In this document: one piece after another, positions 17,510-26,384 of the stretch
Layout of the letters: every line of letters starts with the position of its first letter
Position numbering within the stretch: the stretch's first letter is position 1
Source: Pseudomonas gingeri
GTDB taxonomy: Bacteria > Pseudomonadota > Gammaproteobacteria > Pseudomonadales > Pseudomonadaceae
Length of the DNA: 64,000 nucleotides
Assembly (NCBI RefSeq): GCF_013385635.1
Contig: NZ_JACAPR010000002.1
Location: forward strand, 205,643-269,642
Direction of reading: 5' to 3'
Notes under the pieces: generated by a model
The model's database searches: none
Seen by the model: the letters and a program-made list of their open reading frames with translations, nothing else
What the model was told of the DNA's origin: nothing
Position numbers and translations under genes: made by a program

Positions 17510-18532
17510 GTGGAGTTTCTTGCAGAGTACGCAAGTTTTCTGGCTAAAACCGTCACCCTGGTCATCGCCATCGTCGTGGTGCTGGTCGTCGCGGCTTCAT
17601 TGCGCAGCAAAGGGCGGCGCAAGTCCGCCGGCCAGTTGCAGGTCAGCAAGCTCAACGATTTCTACAAGGGCCTGCGCGAGCGCCTGGAGCAGACCTTGCT
17701 CGACAAGGACCAGCTCAAGGCGCTGCGCAAGCAGCAGGGCAAGGACGACAAGAAACAGAAGAAACAGCCGGAGGCCAGGCCACGGGTGTTCGTGCTGGAC
17801 TTCGACGGCGATATCAAGGCGTCGGCTACCGAAAGCCTGCGTCACGAAATCACCGCCCTGCTGACCCTGGCAACCCCCAAGGACGAAGTGGTACTGCGCC
17901 TGGAAAGCGGTGGCGGCATGGTTCACAGCTATGGCCTGGCCTCCTCGCAACTGGCGCGTATCCGCCAGGCCGGCGTGCCCTTGACGGTGTGCATCGACAA
18001 GGTCGCGGCCAGCGGCGGCTACATGATGGCCTGCATCGGCGAGAAGATCATCAGCGCACCCTTTGCCGTGCTCGGTTCCATCGGCGTGGTGGCGCAGTTG
18101 CCCAACGTCAACAAGCTGCTGAAGAAACACGATATCGACTTCGAAGTGCTGACCGCCGGCGAATACAAGCGCACCCTGACGGTTTTCGGCGAGAACACCG
18201 ACAAGGGCCGCGAGAAGTTCCAGGAAGACCTGGACATCACCCACCAGTTGTTCAAGAACTTCGTTTCCCGCTACCGCCCGCAACTGGCCATCGACGATGT
18301 AGCCACCGGCGAGGTCTGGCTGGGTATTGCCGCGCTGGACAAGCAACTGGTCGATGAGTTGCGCACCAGTGACGAATACCTGGCCGAACGCGCCAAGGCG
18401 GCCGAACTGTTCCATCTGCATTACGCCGAGCGCAAGAGCCTGCAGGAACGTGTCGGGCTGGCCGCCAGCGGCTCCATCGAACGTGTGCTGCTCAACGCCT
18501 GGAGTCGCCTGACCCAGCAGCGTTTCTGGTAA
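17510..18532 (+). CDS. sohB: Probable inner-membrane peptidase SohB (S49 family)
   Basis: This 340-residue protein starts at GTG 17510, five bases after GGAG. One N-terminal membrane segment (FLAKTVTLVIAIVVVLVVAASL) anchors it. A charged, Lys-rich linker follows (about residues 45-90). The S49 protease domain then carries the nucleophile Ser in VAASGGYMMAC and the general-base Lys in GEYKRTLTVFGENT. SohB is a signal-peptide-peptidase-like enzyme acting at the inner membrane. A CCCCC/GGGGG hairpin with a T-run near 17470-17498 lies just before the ribosome-binding site; it is either an upstream terminator or a leader element. The gene is monocistronic. Confidence 0.93.
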   Translation: MEFLAEYASFLAKTVTLVIAIVVVLVVAASLRSKGRRKSAGQLQVSKLNDFYKGLRERLEQTLLDKDQLKALRKQQGKDDKKQKKQPEARPRVFVLDFDGDIKASATESLRHEITALLTLATPKDEVVLRLESGGGMVHSYGLASSQLARIRQAGVPLTVCIDKVAASGGYMMACIGEKIISAPFAVLGSIGVVAQLPNVNKLLKKHDIDFEVLTAGEYKRTLTVFGENTDKGREKFQEDLDITHQLFKNFVSRYRPQLAIDDVATGEVWLGIAALDKQLVDELRTSDEYLAERAKAAELFHLHYAERKSLQERVGLAASGSIERVLLNAWSRLTQQRFW

Positions 18533-18547
18533 GACCCCGCCGATTGG

Positions 18548-18573
18548 CCTCCATCGGTATTCATCGATGGAGG
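18548..18573 (+). terminator. Hairpin after sohB
   Basis: CCTCCATCG (18548-18556) pairs perfectly with CGATGGAGG (18565-18573) across eight bases. No T-tract follows, so it may be a weak or factor-dependent terminator. Confidence 0.45.
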
Positions 18574-18672
18574 TCATCCCGCCCGCTACTGACCCACCAG
18601 CTATAAGTACCCCTGTTTCCTGTCGCGCGATCAATACGCTGGAGCCTCTAATGGATATCCAGGTTGATTGCC

Positions 18673-21600
18673 ATGGAAAAAACAAACGTCATTGAGCCAG
18701 GCCCGGCACCTGCCGCGGCGGGCATTCATTTCGATACGGTCAGGGAAAAGATTCCCCGTTGGCTCTATCAGGCCGCTCCGGAAATACGCCTGCTGTTTCG
18801 CGAGCACCTGCTGGCGCTGGAGACGTCGAGACATGAAGTCCGGCAGATCATGGCGCAGTTGCAGAAAATCGACGTGTTCTGCATGCCGCGTCTGGTCCAG
18901 GCGCTGGAGCGACAGCTCAACCGCGACCAGGCGTTGCAAGACGCCCGGTTTGTCAGGATCGATGCCACTTACCTGTCCAGTATCTTCGAGGACAAACTCT
19001 ACAGTTTTGCCCACAGCCAGACACTGCTGGAGGCGGCTTTGCAGAACTTCGAGGCCGACGAGGCCGAGCAAGGGGCACTGAAAGACAAGGCCGTTATCCA
19101 GTTTCCCGGTGGCGCCGCGGGCATCAAGACGTCGCTGACACCGGAAGACTTTGCCTGGGCCTGTCGAGCCCTGGACCTAGGGGGCTTGTATCAGGCGCAT
19201 ATCGACAGTGTGTTCAACCCTCTCGATCAGCCGTCAGCCAATGGGGCTTCGTCGGTCAAGCGGCACTTTGCCGAGTATGACAAACAGACGCTGGCGGTGA
19301 CCGCCGATATCGCCTACATGAAGGGCGAGATCACGGCGCAGACCTACGCTTTGCTCGGGGAGTTGGTCAACGGACAAACAGGCTTGAAGCTCGGCGGTGA
19401 ACTGCTGCATTGCAGTCGGATGAAAATGTTCGATATCGAGCTGAGTGGATGGGTGGTCATGGGCGCGAAGCTGGTGGAAGGCTCGACATTGCCCTGCATT
19501 GCCTACATTCCGGATGATCCGCGTGGCCCCTTGAAGCGCTACAGCCACTTTGTACTCTTTGAACATGACCTGACCCTGAAACTCCGGGATCCGTCCTACC
19601 AGCAGTTTTTTGCCCGTTTTGTCCCCGAGAACCACCGGCTGCGGTTCTTTCGCACCCTCAAGGCCAGTTTGTTGTCCCTGGACCACAAGTGGTTGCCCGT
19701 GCCGGCAATTTTCCAATACATCCCGTTGATCGAAGTACCCATCGACGGTGATCTGTTCGAGAGCTTTCAGCGGCAGCGCCATTCGCAGATCAAGGCACAC
19801 GCGCGATTGCTGGCGGTACCCACGGCCGATGTCGACGCCCGGGTGCGCCAGGCACGCCTGGACGCCTACCGTGAAGCCGGCTTGAGTCTGTTGGCGCTGG
19901 CCTTGTCGTTCGTGCCAGTGATTGGCCAGATCATCCTGGCGGCGGCCGTGGTGAAGATGGTCGTGGAAGTCTATGACGGGTTTTCGGCCTGGCAACTGGG
20001 AGAAAAACGCGAGGCTCTCGGCTACCTGCTGGGGGTGGCTGAAGACATTGCGCTATTGGCGGCCGGGGCCGGGGTGGTAAAGGGCGGCAGCGCCCTGTTC
20101 AAGACGCTGGCCCCGGCATCCGTCGACGCCCTGGTCTCCGTTGAGGCGCCGGAAGGCGGGCGTCGATTGTGGAAGGCCGATCTTGTTCCCTACGAGCGGG
20201 ACGTCCTGCTGCCGGAGGATCTCCTGGCCAATGAGTTGGGGCTCTATCCGTATCAGGGTGATCTCTATCTACCAATGGCAGGGAAACTCTATGCGGTGAG
20301 GTATGACAGGGCTCGCCTGCAATGGCAGATTGAACACCCGGCTGGCGGACCGCTCCACGCCGTGCCACTCAAATACAACCGTACCGGTGTCTGGCAAACG
20401 ATTTACGAGCGGGTGGCGGACTGGCCCGTGGAGCAATTGTTCCGGCGTCTCGGTGAACCGATGGTCGGGCTCGGTAACCAGGTGCGCTTGCAGATCCGTC
20501 AGTTGTGCTCCGCCCAGGAGAGTGTGTTGCGCAAGGCGCTGGCGGATAATCAACCGGTACCCGCGCTGATGCTCGATACCATCAAGCGCTTCCGGATCGA
20601 CCAGGCCATCAGCGATTTTATCAGCGAGGTGCCCGACGCTATCTCGCGCACGCTGAAGCAGGGCGATCTGCGCTTGCGGGTGCTGACATCACTGCCCGAC
20701 TGGCCGGAAAACCGCGTTATCCAGGTGCTCGATGGCTCGGGTGAAATCATGGGGGAGTATGGTCGACGTGCCTCCGAACAGTTCTCCTCGCTGCAGATCA
20801 TCGAGCCACAGCTCAAGAATGGTGACCTCCTCAAGTCGACGCTGAACATGCTCAGTCAGTCCGAGCGCCACACGTTGCTCGGCGCTGATCTGGCGGAGAG
20901 CGGGATGCGTGTCCGGCTCTTGAGCCAGCACCTCAGGCAATGGGCCGGACAACGACGGCAATGGCTGTTCGATGAGTTATATGTCGCGAGCGAGAAAACC
21001 GGGGATGCCAGGGTCAATCGTATTCTCGGGGTCTTCCCCGGGCTGCCGGGAAGTGTCGCACGGGAGTTGATCGCCCACGCCAGCAGCGCCGAACTCGCTC
21101 TTCTCAACGAACGGGTGCCGCTGCGCTTCTCGGAGGAGATCCGCTGGTACTTCAAGCAACTGAAGCTTAACCGTGTGTGCGAGAGCTGGTATTTGCTGGC
21201 GCCGCAATATGCCGAGGCAGATCGTCTCGCATTGCATACGCTTGGACGATTGCCGGGCTGGCCGGGCAGCGGGTTGCGCATCGAGCTGCGCAAACTGCGT
21301 TTTACCAGCGAGGCCGCTGAACGGGTGGGGGATCCGGATATCGCCACGCCGCGGGTGATTCTCAAGGTCGGTCGGGAGTACAACGCGTTCGATCACTCGG
21401 GGATTTTCCTGGGCCGGGCGGATAACATTTTCGACGCCATGGTTCGTGCCTTGCCGGAGCCCGATAGCGTTGCCCTTGGACTCGGCGGCGCCAGGCGGGG
21501 CACATGGCTCAAGGAGCAGATTGTCGACCAGATTGCCCGAGACCCTCATGCCGCCCAGGAAACACTGGGCCTGGCTCCTCTCAGTCGTCGATTCAGGCCG

Positions 21601-23526
21601 CCGATGCGCCTGGCCTCGGGTCGCATCGGCTACCCGATGAGTGACGGCGGCAGGATCCTGGGCTATTCCGAACGGTTGATCGGTCGTGTGCGCGACCTGT
21701 ATCCGGGATTTTCCTCGGAAGAGGTGGGGAGTTTTCTCACCGCACTGCACCTGCCCGAGTCTGCCTGCCTGGTGGAACTCGAACGCCTGCGAGAGGAGTA
21801 TGAGTTGTTGTTTGCCACGTTGGACAAGTGGGTACAGCGCCAGACCTGGAGACGTGTGCGCGGCACCTTGCAGGTCGCGCCCGTGGCCCTCGACAACAAG
21901 CAGCGGGTGGCCGATGCGATCCTGGCCTGCTGGAGAAGACAGTCCAACCGCAATCTGTTGGCTGGGCAGTACTTCTACGAGTTGGACCTCTTGGGCATGC
22001 GTGTCGGGGATTTGCCGGCGATCACTGCCGACTTCAGCCATGTGGGCTTTCTGTTCATGAATGACATGGCTGTCGCCAGCAGCGAAGTTTCATTTTTATC
22101 GCGCTTCAGGCAGCTACGCTGGCTGTCCATGGGCTTCAACCATCTGAGCAGCCTGCCGGAGGAACTGGGGAGCATGTCCGAGCTGGCCCATCTGCACCTG
22201 CCCGGCAACCAGATTGTGCTGAATGCCGAGGCATCCGCCGTACTGGCCCGCCTGACTCGGCTGAAATTTCTCAACCTTTCCGACAATCCGTTGTTCCTGC
22301 CGCCTGATGTCAGCCAGATGAGCGAACTGGAGAGCTTGTTACTGCGTCATGCGGAGCTGGACCGCTGGCCTGTCGGGTTGTCGGGATTGCGCAACCTGCA
22401 ACGCGTGGACTTGCGCGACAACCGGATCTCGACGATCCCCGAGGCCGTGTACTCCGGACCGGCCTCCATCAACCGGGTTACCCACCTGCATGACAATCCA
22501 CCGCTTTCCGCTGAGGGCATGCGGCGTTTGCAACGTTACGAGCGCGAAACCGGCATCAACTTCGGCATCGATACCCCAGGCCGGCAGCGCCCCCATGCCG
22601 TACGCCGAACGCCGTCGTTGCGTGAGTGCGATCACTGGCTGGATGCGGTGCCCGCCGAGCAGAAGATCCCGAAAGAACAACAGTGGCAGTTGCTTTATCG
22701 GCAGCAGGGCTCCGAAGACTTTTTCAAACTACTGGCGGACCTGACGGGCACCGCCGAATACCGCGAGGCACGCCAGGATCTAAGTCTGAGGGTCTGGCAG
22801 GTCGTGGATGCGGCCAGCCAATACACTGAATTGCGTGAAGAGTTGTTTGTTTCGGCCTCCCATCCGCAAACCTGTTCCGATGGCGCGGAACTGGTCTTCA
22901 GCGACATGGAGGTCAGGGTCCTGGTGAATCAGGCTAGGGCAATGGCTGCGGGCACCCCGGCCGCGACCGAGCTGAATCTGCTCAGGCTGGCGCGAGGCCT
23001 GTGGCGCCTGGATGAGGTCGAGGCCCTGGCCCAGGCGGATATCGAGGCGCGATTGAAGGTGGCCGGCGCGGCGCGGGTCGATCCGGTTGAGGTGAGGCTG
23101 GCCTATCGCATTGGCCTGAAGGAGCGACTTCGCTTGCCGGGCCAGCCTGGACACATGACGTTTACCGAATTGGCCCGAGTGACGGAGCAGGATCTGGACA
23201 GGGCCCATGCGAGGGTGCTGGCCCGGGAGCAGTCCCCGGCCTATGCGCGCTCCCTGGCGAATCGCGAGTTCTGGATCGACTACCTGAAAGAGCACAACCC
23301 TTCGTCGTTCAAGGACATCGACGAGCAGCATCAGGAGGCTGTCTGCGCGCTGGATTCCCTGCGTACCAGCAGAAGCAGTCCGGATTGGCATGAGTTCATT
23401 GATATTGAACTGGAGGCGCAGATGGGCGATCAGCTCAAGGCATGGCGGGAGGCGCAGGCCCATGAAGCACTGGTACTGACCGGAAAAACACTGGCGAGGA
23501 TTCCAGAGGAAGAGCTTGATGCATGA
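18673..23526 (+). CDS. NEL-type E3 ubiquitin ligase effector homologue with LRRs
   Basis: This giant 1617-residue protein starts at ATG 18673. The first ~600 residues resemble the DUF6543/dermonecrotic-toxin-like region of Pseudomonas effectors. They include a hydrophobic stretch (about 400-470, LALSFVPVIGQIILAAAVV) that could enter a membrane. Leucine-rich repeats lie at about 1145-1273 (LRWLSMGFNHLSSLPEELG; LKFLNLSDNPLFLPPDV; LQRVDLRDNRISTIPEAV). The C-terminal ~320 residues match a NEL domain, the IpaH/SspH-type ubiquitin ligase, with Cys1401 in the catalytic CSD (CxD) motif followed by MEVRVLVNQARAM. Such ligases transfer eukaryotic ubiquitin inside host cells. No secretion signal peptide, chaperone gene or secretion cluster is adjacent, so the delivery route is unknown. 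A perfect 11-bp terminator follows the stop. Confidence 0.88.
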   Translation: MEKTNVIEPGPAPAAAGIHFDTVREKIPRWLYQAAPEIRLLFREHLLALETSRHEVRQIMAQLQKIDVFCMPRLVQALERQLNRDQALQDARFVRIDATYLSSIFEDKLYSFAHSQTLLEAALQNFEADEAEQGALKDKAVIQFPGGAAGIKTSLTPEDFAWACRALDLGGLYQAHIDSVFNPLDQPSANGASSVKRHFAEYDKQTLAVTADIAYMKGEITAQTYALLGELVNGQTGLKLGGELLHCSRMKMFDIELSGWVVMGAKLVEGSTLPCIAYIPDDPRGPLKRYSHFVLFEHDLTLKLRDPSYQQFFARFVPENHRLRFFRTLKASLLSLDHKWLPVPAIFQYIPLIEVPIDGDLFESFQRQRHSQIKAHARLLAVPTADVDARVRQARLDAYREAGLSLLALALSFVPVIGQIILAAAVVKMVVEVYDGFSAWQLGEKREALGYLLGVAEDIALLAAGAGVVKGGSALFKTLAPASVDALVSVEAPEGGRRLWKADLVPYERDVLLPEDLLANELGLYPYQGDLYLPMAGKLYAVRYDRARLQWQIEHPAGGPLHAVPLKYNRTGVWQTIYERVADWPVEQLFRRLGEPMVGLGNQVRLQIRQLCSAQESVLRKALADNQPVPALMLDTIKRFRIDQAISDFISEVPDAISRTLKQGDLRLRVLTSLPDWPENRVIQVLDGSGEIMGEYGRRASEQFSSLQIIEPQLKNGDLLKSTLNMLSQSERHTLLGADLAESGMRVRLLSQHLRQWAGQRRQWLFDELYVASEKTGDARVNRILGVFPGLPGSVARELIAHASSAELALLNERVPLRFSEEIRWYFKQLKLNRVCESWYLLAPQYAEADRLALHTLGRLPGWPGSGLRIELRKLRFTSEAAERVGDPDIATPRVILKVGREYNAFDHSGIFLGRADNIFDAMVRALPEPDSVALGLGGARRGTWLKEQIVDQIARDPHAAQETLGLAPLSRRFRPPMRLASGRIGYPMSDGGRILGYSERLIGRVRDLYPGFSSEEVGSFLTALHLPESACLVELERLREEYELLFATLDKWVQRQTWRRVRGTLQVAPVALDNKQRVADAILACWRRQSNRNLLAGQYFYELDLLGMRVGDLPAITADFSHVGFLFMNDMAVASSEVSFLSRFRQLRWLSMGFNHLSSLPEELGSMSELAHLHLPGNQIVLNAEASAVLARLTRLKFLNLSDNPLFLPPDVSQMSELESLLLRHAELDRWPVGLSGLRNLQRVDLRDNRISTIPEAVYSGPASINRVTHLHDNPPLSAEGMRRLQRYERETGINFGIDTPGRQRPHAVRRTPSLRECDHWLDAVPAEQKIPKEQQWQLLYRQQGSEDFFKLLADLTGTAEYREARQDLSLRVWQVVDAASQYTELREELFVSASHPQTCSDGAELVFSDMEVRVLVNQARAMAAGTPAATELNLLRLARGLWRLDEVEALAQADIEARLKVAGAARVDPVEVRLAYRIGLKERLRLPGQPGHMTFTELARVTEQDLDRAHARVLAREQSPAYARSLANREFWIDYLKEHNPSSFKDIDEQHQEAVCALDSLRTSRSSPDWHEFIDIELEAQMGDQLKAWREAQAHEALVLTGKTLARIPEEELDA

Positions 23527-23530
23527 ATGT

Positions 23531-23559
23531 CGGCCCGGGCGCGGTATACGCCCGGGCCG
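23531..23559. terminator. Strong bidirectional hairpin between convergent genes
   Basis: CGGCCCGGGCG (23531-23541) and CGCCCGGGCCG (23549-23559) form a perfect 11-bp GC stem with a seven-base loop. It lies between the stop of the NEL gene and that of the convergent DUF934 gene. There is no T-run, but the symmetry suits both directions. Confidence 0.65.
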
Positions 23560-23566
23560 GACAGGC

Positions 23567-24061
23567 TCAACGGCGACGGAACAGCGGCAGCGGTTCGTCG
23601 GTGGCGGCCTGGTAGGTCACCGAGAAGTCCTTGAGGCTTTCGAGGGCTTCGTACGGGTCCTTGTCGGCCCGCAGCGCGTAGGCATCGAAGCCGCAACGAC
23701 GCAGGTAGAACAGCTGGTCGCGCAGGACATCGCCGATTGCCCGCAACTCGCCCTTGTAACCGTAGCGGTCACGCAGCAGGCGGGCGTTGGAGTAGTTACG
23801 GCCGTCGGTGAAGGCCGGGAAGTTCAGGGCAATCACCTGGAAGTGCTGCAGGTCATCACCGATTTCCTCGGCTTCCTCATCGGCGTCCAGCCACACGCCC
23901 AGGCCACCGTCGCGGGCCTTGAGGGCGTGAGCGTGCTCGCGCCACAGGGCCAACGGCACGATCAGGTCGTCGCAGTTGGTAATGCCGTCGAGGTTCGCGT
24001 CCTTGGGCAGCAGGTGCCAGGTTTCGTCGATGACCTCGTTGTTTTTAATGATTCGCTGCAT
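23567..24061 (-). CDS. DUF934 family protein linked to sulfite reductase
   Basis: This 164-residue soluble protein contains the family's conserved FPAFTDGRNYSNARLLRDRYGYKGELRAIGDVLRDQLFYLRRCGFDAY core. DUF934 genes nearly always follow a cysI-type sulfite reductase, and the product is regarded as an accessory factor of assimilatory sulfur metabolism (family knowledge; mechanism unknown). Here it overlaps the end of the reductase gene by 17 bases, implying translational coupling and a shared transcript. The start is ATG within the upstream gene. Confidence 0.93.
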   Translation of the reverse strand: MQRIIKNNEVIDETWHLLPKDANLDGITNCDDLIVPLALWREHAHALKARDGGLGVWLDADEEAEEIGDDLQHFQVIALNFPAFTDGRNYSNARLLRDRYGYKGELRAIGDVLRDQLFYLRRCGFDAYALRADKDPYEALESLKDFSVTYQAATDEPLPLFRRR

Positions 24062-25703
24062 AGACGCGTTCCTTGAAGAGGTCGATGCCGATACGTTGGT
24101 AGGTGTCGATGAAGCGCTCGTCTTCGGTACGTTGTTCCACGTACACGTCGATCAGCTTCGAGATCACGTCGGGCATGTCGTCCTGGGCGAAGGACGGGCC
24201 GAGGATCTTGCCCAGGCTGGCATCGCGGCTGGCGCTGCCACCCAGGGACACCTGGTAGAACTCTTCGCCTTTCTTGTCCACCCCGAGGATGCCGATATGA
24301 CCCACATGGTGGTGACCGCAGGCGTTCATGCAACCGGAGATGTTCAGGTCCAGTTCACCGATGTCGAACAGGTAGTCCAGGTCGTCGAAACGGCGCTGGA
24401 TCGATTCGGCGATCGGGATCGACTTGGCGTTGGCCAGGGAGCAGAAATCACCGCCCGGGCAGCAGATGATATCGGTCAGCAGGCCGATGTTCGGCGTGGC
24501 GAAACCGTGTTCGCGCAGTTCGCCCCAGAGGGTGAACAACTGGCGCTGTTCGACATCGGCGAGAATGATGTTCTGCTCGTGGGAGGTGCGCAGTTGGCCG
24601 AAGCTATAGCGGTCGGCGAGGTCGGAGATGGCTTCGAACTGCTTGTCGGTGACATCGCCCGGGGCAACGCCGGTAGGCTTGAGCGACAGGGTCACGGCGA
24701 TATAACCGGGCTTCTTGTGGGCCAGGGTATTGCGCGTGCGCCAGCGGGCGAAGCCGGGGTGCTGCTGGTCCAGGGCGGCGAGTTGTGCCGCCTGGTCGTC
24801 CAGCGCCTTGTAGTCCGGATCGACGAAGTGCCTGGCGACGCGCTGCACTTCCGCTTCGGTCAGGGTGGTCTGGCCGCCACGCAGGTGGGCCATCTCGGCC
24901 TCGACCTTCTCGGCGAAGACCTCGGGGGTCAGGGCCTTGACCAGGATCTTGATCCGCGCCTTGTACTTGTTGTCACGACGGCCGTAGCGGTTGTAGACCC
25001 GCAGGATGGCGTCCAGATAGCTCAACAGGTCCTGCCATGGCAGGAACTCGTTGATAAAGGCGCCGACCACCGGGGTACGGCCCAGGCCACCGCCGACCAG
25101 CACGCGGAAACCCAACTCGCCGGCAGCGTTGTACAGCGGCTCGAGGCCGATATCGTGGACTTCGATGGCGGCACGGTCGGACGTCGAGCCGTTGATCGCG
25201 ATCTTGAACTTGCGCGGCAGATAGGCGAATTCAGGGTGGAAGGTGGTCCACTGGCGAACGATCTCGCACCATGGGCGCGGGTCGACCAACTCATCGGCGG
25301 CCACCCCGGCAAACTGGTCGGTGGTGACGTTGCGCAGACAGTTGCCGCTGGTCTGGATCGCGTGCATCTGCACGGTCGCCAGCTCGGCGAGGATATCGGG
25401 GATGTCTTCCAGTGCCGGCCAGTTGAACTGGACGTTCTGCCGGGTACTGATATGGGCATAGCCCTTGTCATAGTCGCGGGCGATCTTGGCCATCATCCGC
25501 GTCTGCCGTGATGTCAGCTGGCCGTAGGGCACGGCGACACGCAGCATCGGCGCGAAACGCTGGATATAAAGGCCATTTTGCAGGCGCAGAGGGCGGAACT
25601 CTTCTTCACTCAGTTCACCGGCCAGATAGCGTCGGGTCTGATCACGGAACTGCTTGACGCGGTCCTCGATGATCCGCTGATCGTACTCGTCGTATACGTA
25701 CAT
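24045..25703 (-). CDS. cysI: Nitrite/sulfite reductase (siroheme, 4Fe-4S), CysI-like
   Basis: This 552-residue enzyme has the duplicated ferredoxin-like/siroheme architecture. Two cysteine pairs ligate the 4Fe-4S cluster and siroheme: C415-x5-C421 in CCPGGDFCSL, and C458-x3-C462 in SGCMNACGHHH. Arg- and Lys-rich substrate-binding segments such as HISTRQNVQFNW are present. It reduces sulfite to sulfide with six electrons for cysteine synthesis. In pseudomonads this single-subunit type replaces the enteric CysIJ complex, with ferredoxin or another donor. The gene is first of a two-gene operon with DUF934. Upstream a TATCTT hexamer (25812-25817, minus strand) could be the -10 element; no confident CysB site was identified. 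Confidence 0.92.
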   Translation of the reverse strand: MYVYDEYDQRIIEDRVKQFRDQTRRYLAGELSEEEFRPLRLQNGLYIQRFAPMLRVAVPYGQLTSRQTRMMAKIARDYDKGYAHISTRQNVQFNWPALEDIPDILAELATVQMHAIQTSGNCLRNVTTDQFAGVAADELVDPRPWCEIVRQWTTFHPEFAYLPRKFKIAINGSTSDRAAIEVHDIGLEPLYNAAGELGFRVLVGGGLGRTPVVGAFINEFLPWQDLLSYLDAILRVYNRYGRRDNKYKARIKILVKALTPEVFAEKVEAEMAHLRGGQTTLTEAEVQRVARHFVDPDYKALDDQAAQLAALDQQHPGFARWRTRNTLAHKKPGYIAVTLSLKPTGVAPGDVTDKQFEAISDLADRYSFGQLRTSHEQNIILADVEQRQLFTLWGELREHGFATPNIGLLTDIICCPGGDFCSLANAKSIPIAESIQRRFDDLDYLFDIGELDLNISGCMNACGHHHVGHIGILGVDKKGEEFYQVSLGGSASRDASLGKILGPSFAQDDMPDVISKLIDVYVEQRTEDERFIDTYQRIGIDLFKERVYAANH

Positions 25704-25983
25704 ATTGATCCTGTTTTCAGGCTTTTATAGGTCCCGCGAAAGCACAAGCGCAGTCACGTTACCTGAACAATTCCGCGCGCACGGCCGCGCACTCCTGCAA
25801 GGAGCCGGCGCAAGATAGCAGTTTGCATTTATGCGCAAAAGTGATGTTTTTGAATATGAACATAACCAGAATCGATAAGCAGGTTCGCCCGGCAAAGACC
25901 TTGGTTGTGATAGGGGCAATTGTCGTCTTAACTATCGGTGAGTCTTCGAGCAATCACCGATAAAACCGACAAGAGGCGATGCG

Positions 25984-26097
25984 ATGGGCAATTCAACCAA
26001 AGCAAGGAAAAGCGACAGTACGGTCGATGCCTGGGCGATCCTGTTCCTGATCATCCTGGTGGTGGGCACCGCGGTGTTCTGGGTCAGCCACAAATAA
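25984..26097 (+). CDS. Small single-pass membrane protein (37 aa)
   Basis: This frame is too short for usual gene finders but has a GAGG ribosome-binding sequence seven bases before the ATG. It gives a sensible product: a polar basic N-terminus (MGNSTKARKSDSTVDAW) followed by one membrane segment (AILFLIILVVGTAVFWVS) and the end HK. Positive charges precede the helix, so the N-terminus should stay in the cytoplasm. It is divergent from the sulfite reductase gene. The role is unknown. The clean charge layout and start signals argue for expression. Confidence 0.65.
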   Translation: MGNSTKARKSDSTVDAWAILFLIILVVGTAVFWVSHK

Positions 26098-26140
26098 CGC
26101 GGCATTCACTGCCGCTGCACTGAAGCACAATCTGCCGTCA

Positions 26141-26262
26141 CTGTGGGAGCGAGCTTGTTCCCGGTGGCGTTCCGGCGATAAACATCAGGGTACCGTCTGT
26201 CTGTTTCAGGCCCGGGGTTATCGTTGACGCCTGCCGCGAGCAAGTTCGTTTCCACAGAGGAG
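26141..26262. repeat. REP-like inverted repeat
   Basis: CTGTGGGAGCGAGCTTGTTC at the left is matched in inverse orientation by GCGAGCAAGTTCGTTTCCACAG at the right end, about 80 bases apart. This is the Pseudomonas 'GTGGGAGCGAGC' class of intergenic palindrome. It occupies most of the gap between the 37-aa gene and the binding-protein gene. Confidence 0.75.
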
Positions 26263-26384
26263 GGCGTCGATGCCTGCTCATCACGGTGTAATGACGCGAA
26301 TCGTCGGACAATTTCGATGATCTGTCGCGGTGTCCGGGTATTTTGCTTGCTATCATGCGCCGCTATTTTCCGGGGCGCGGTGAC

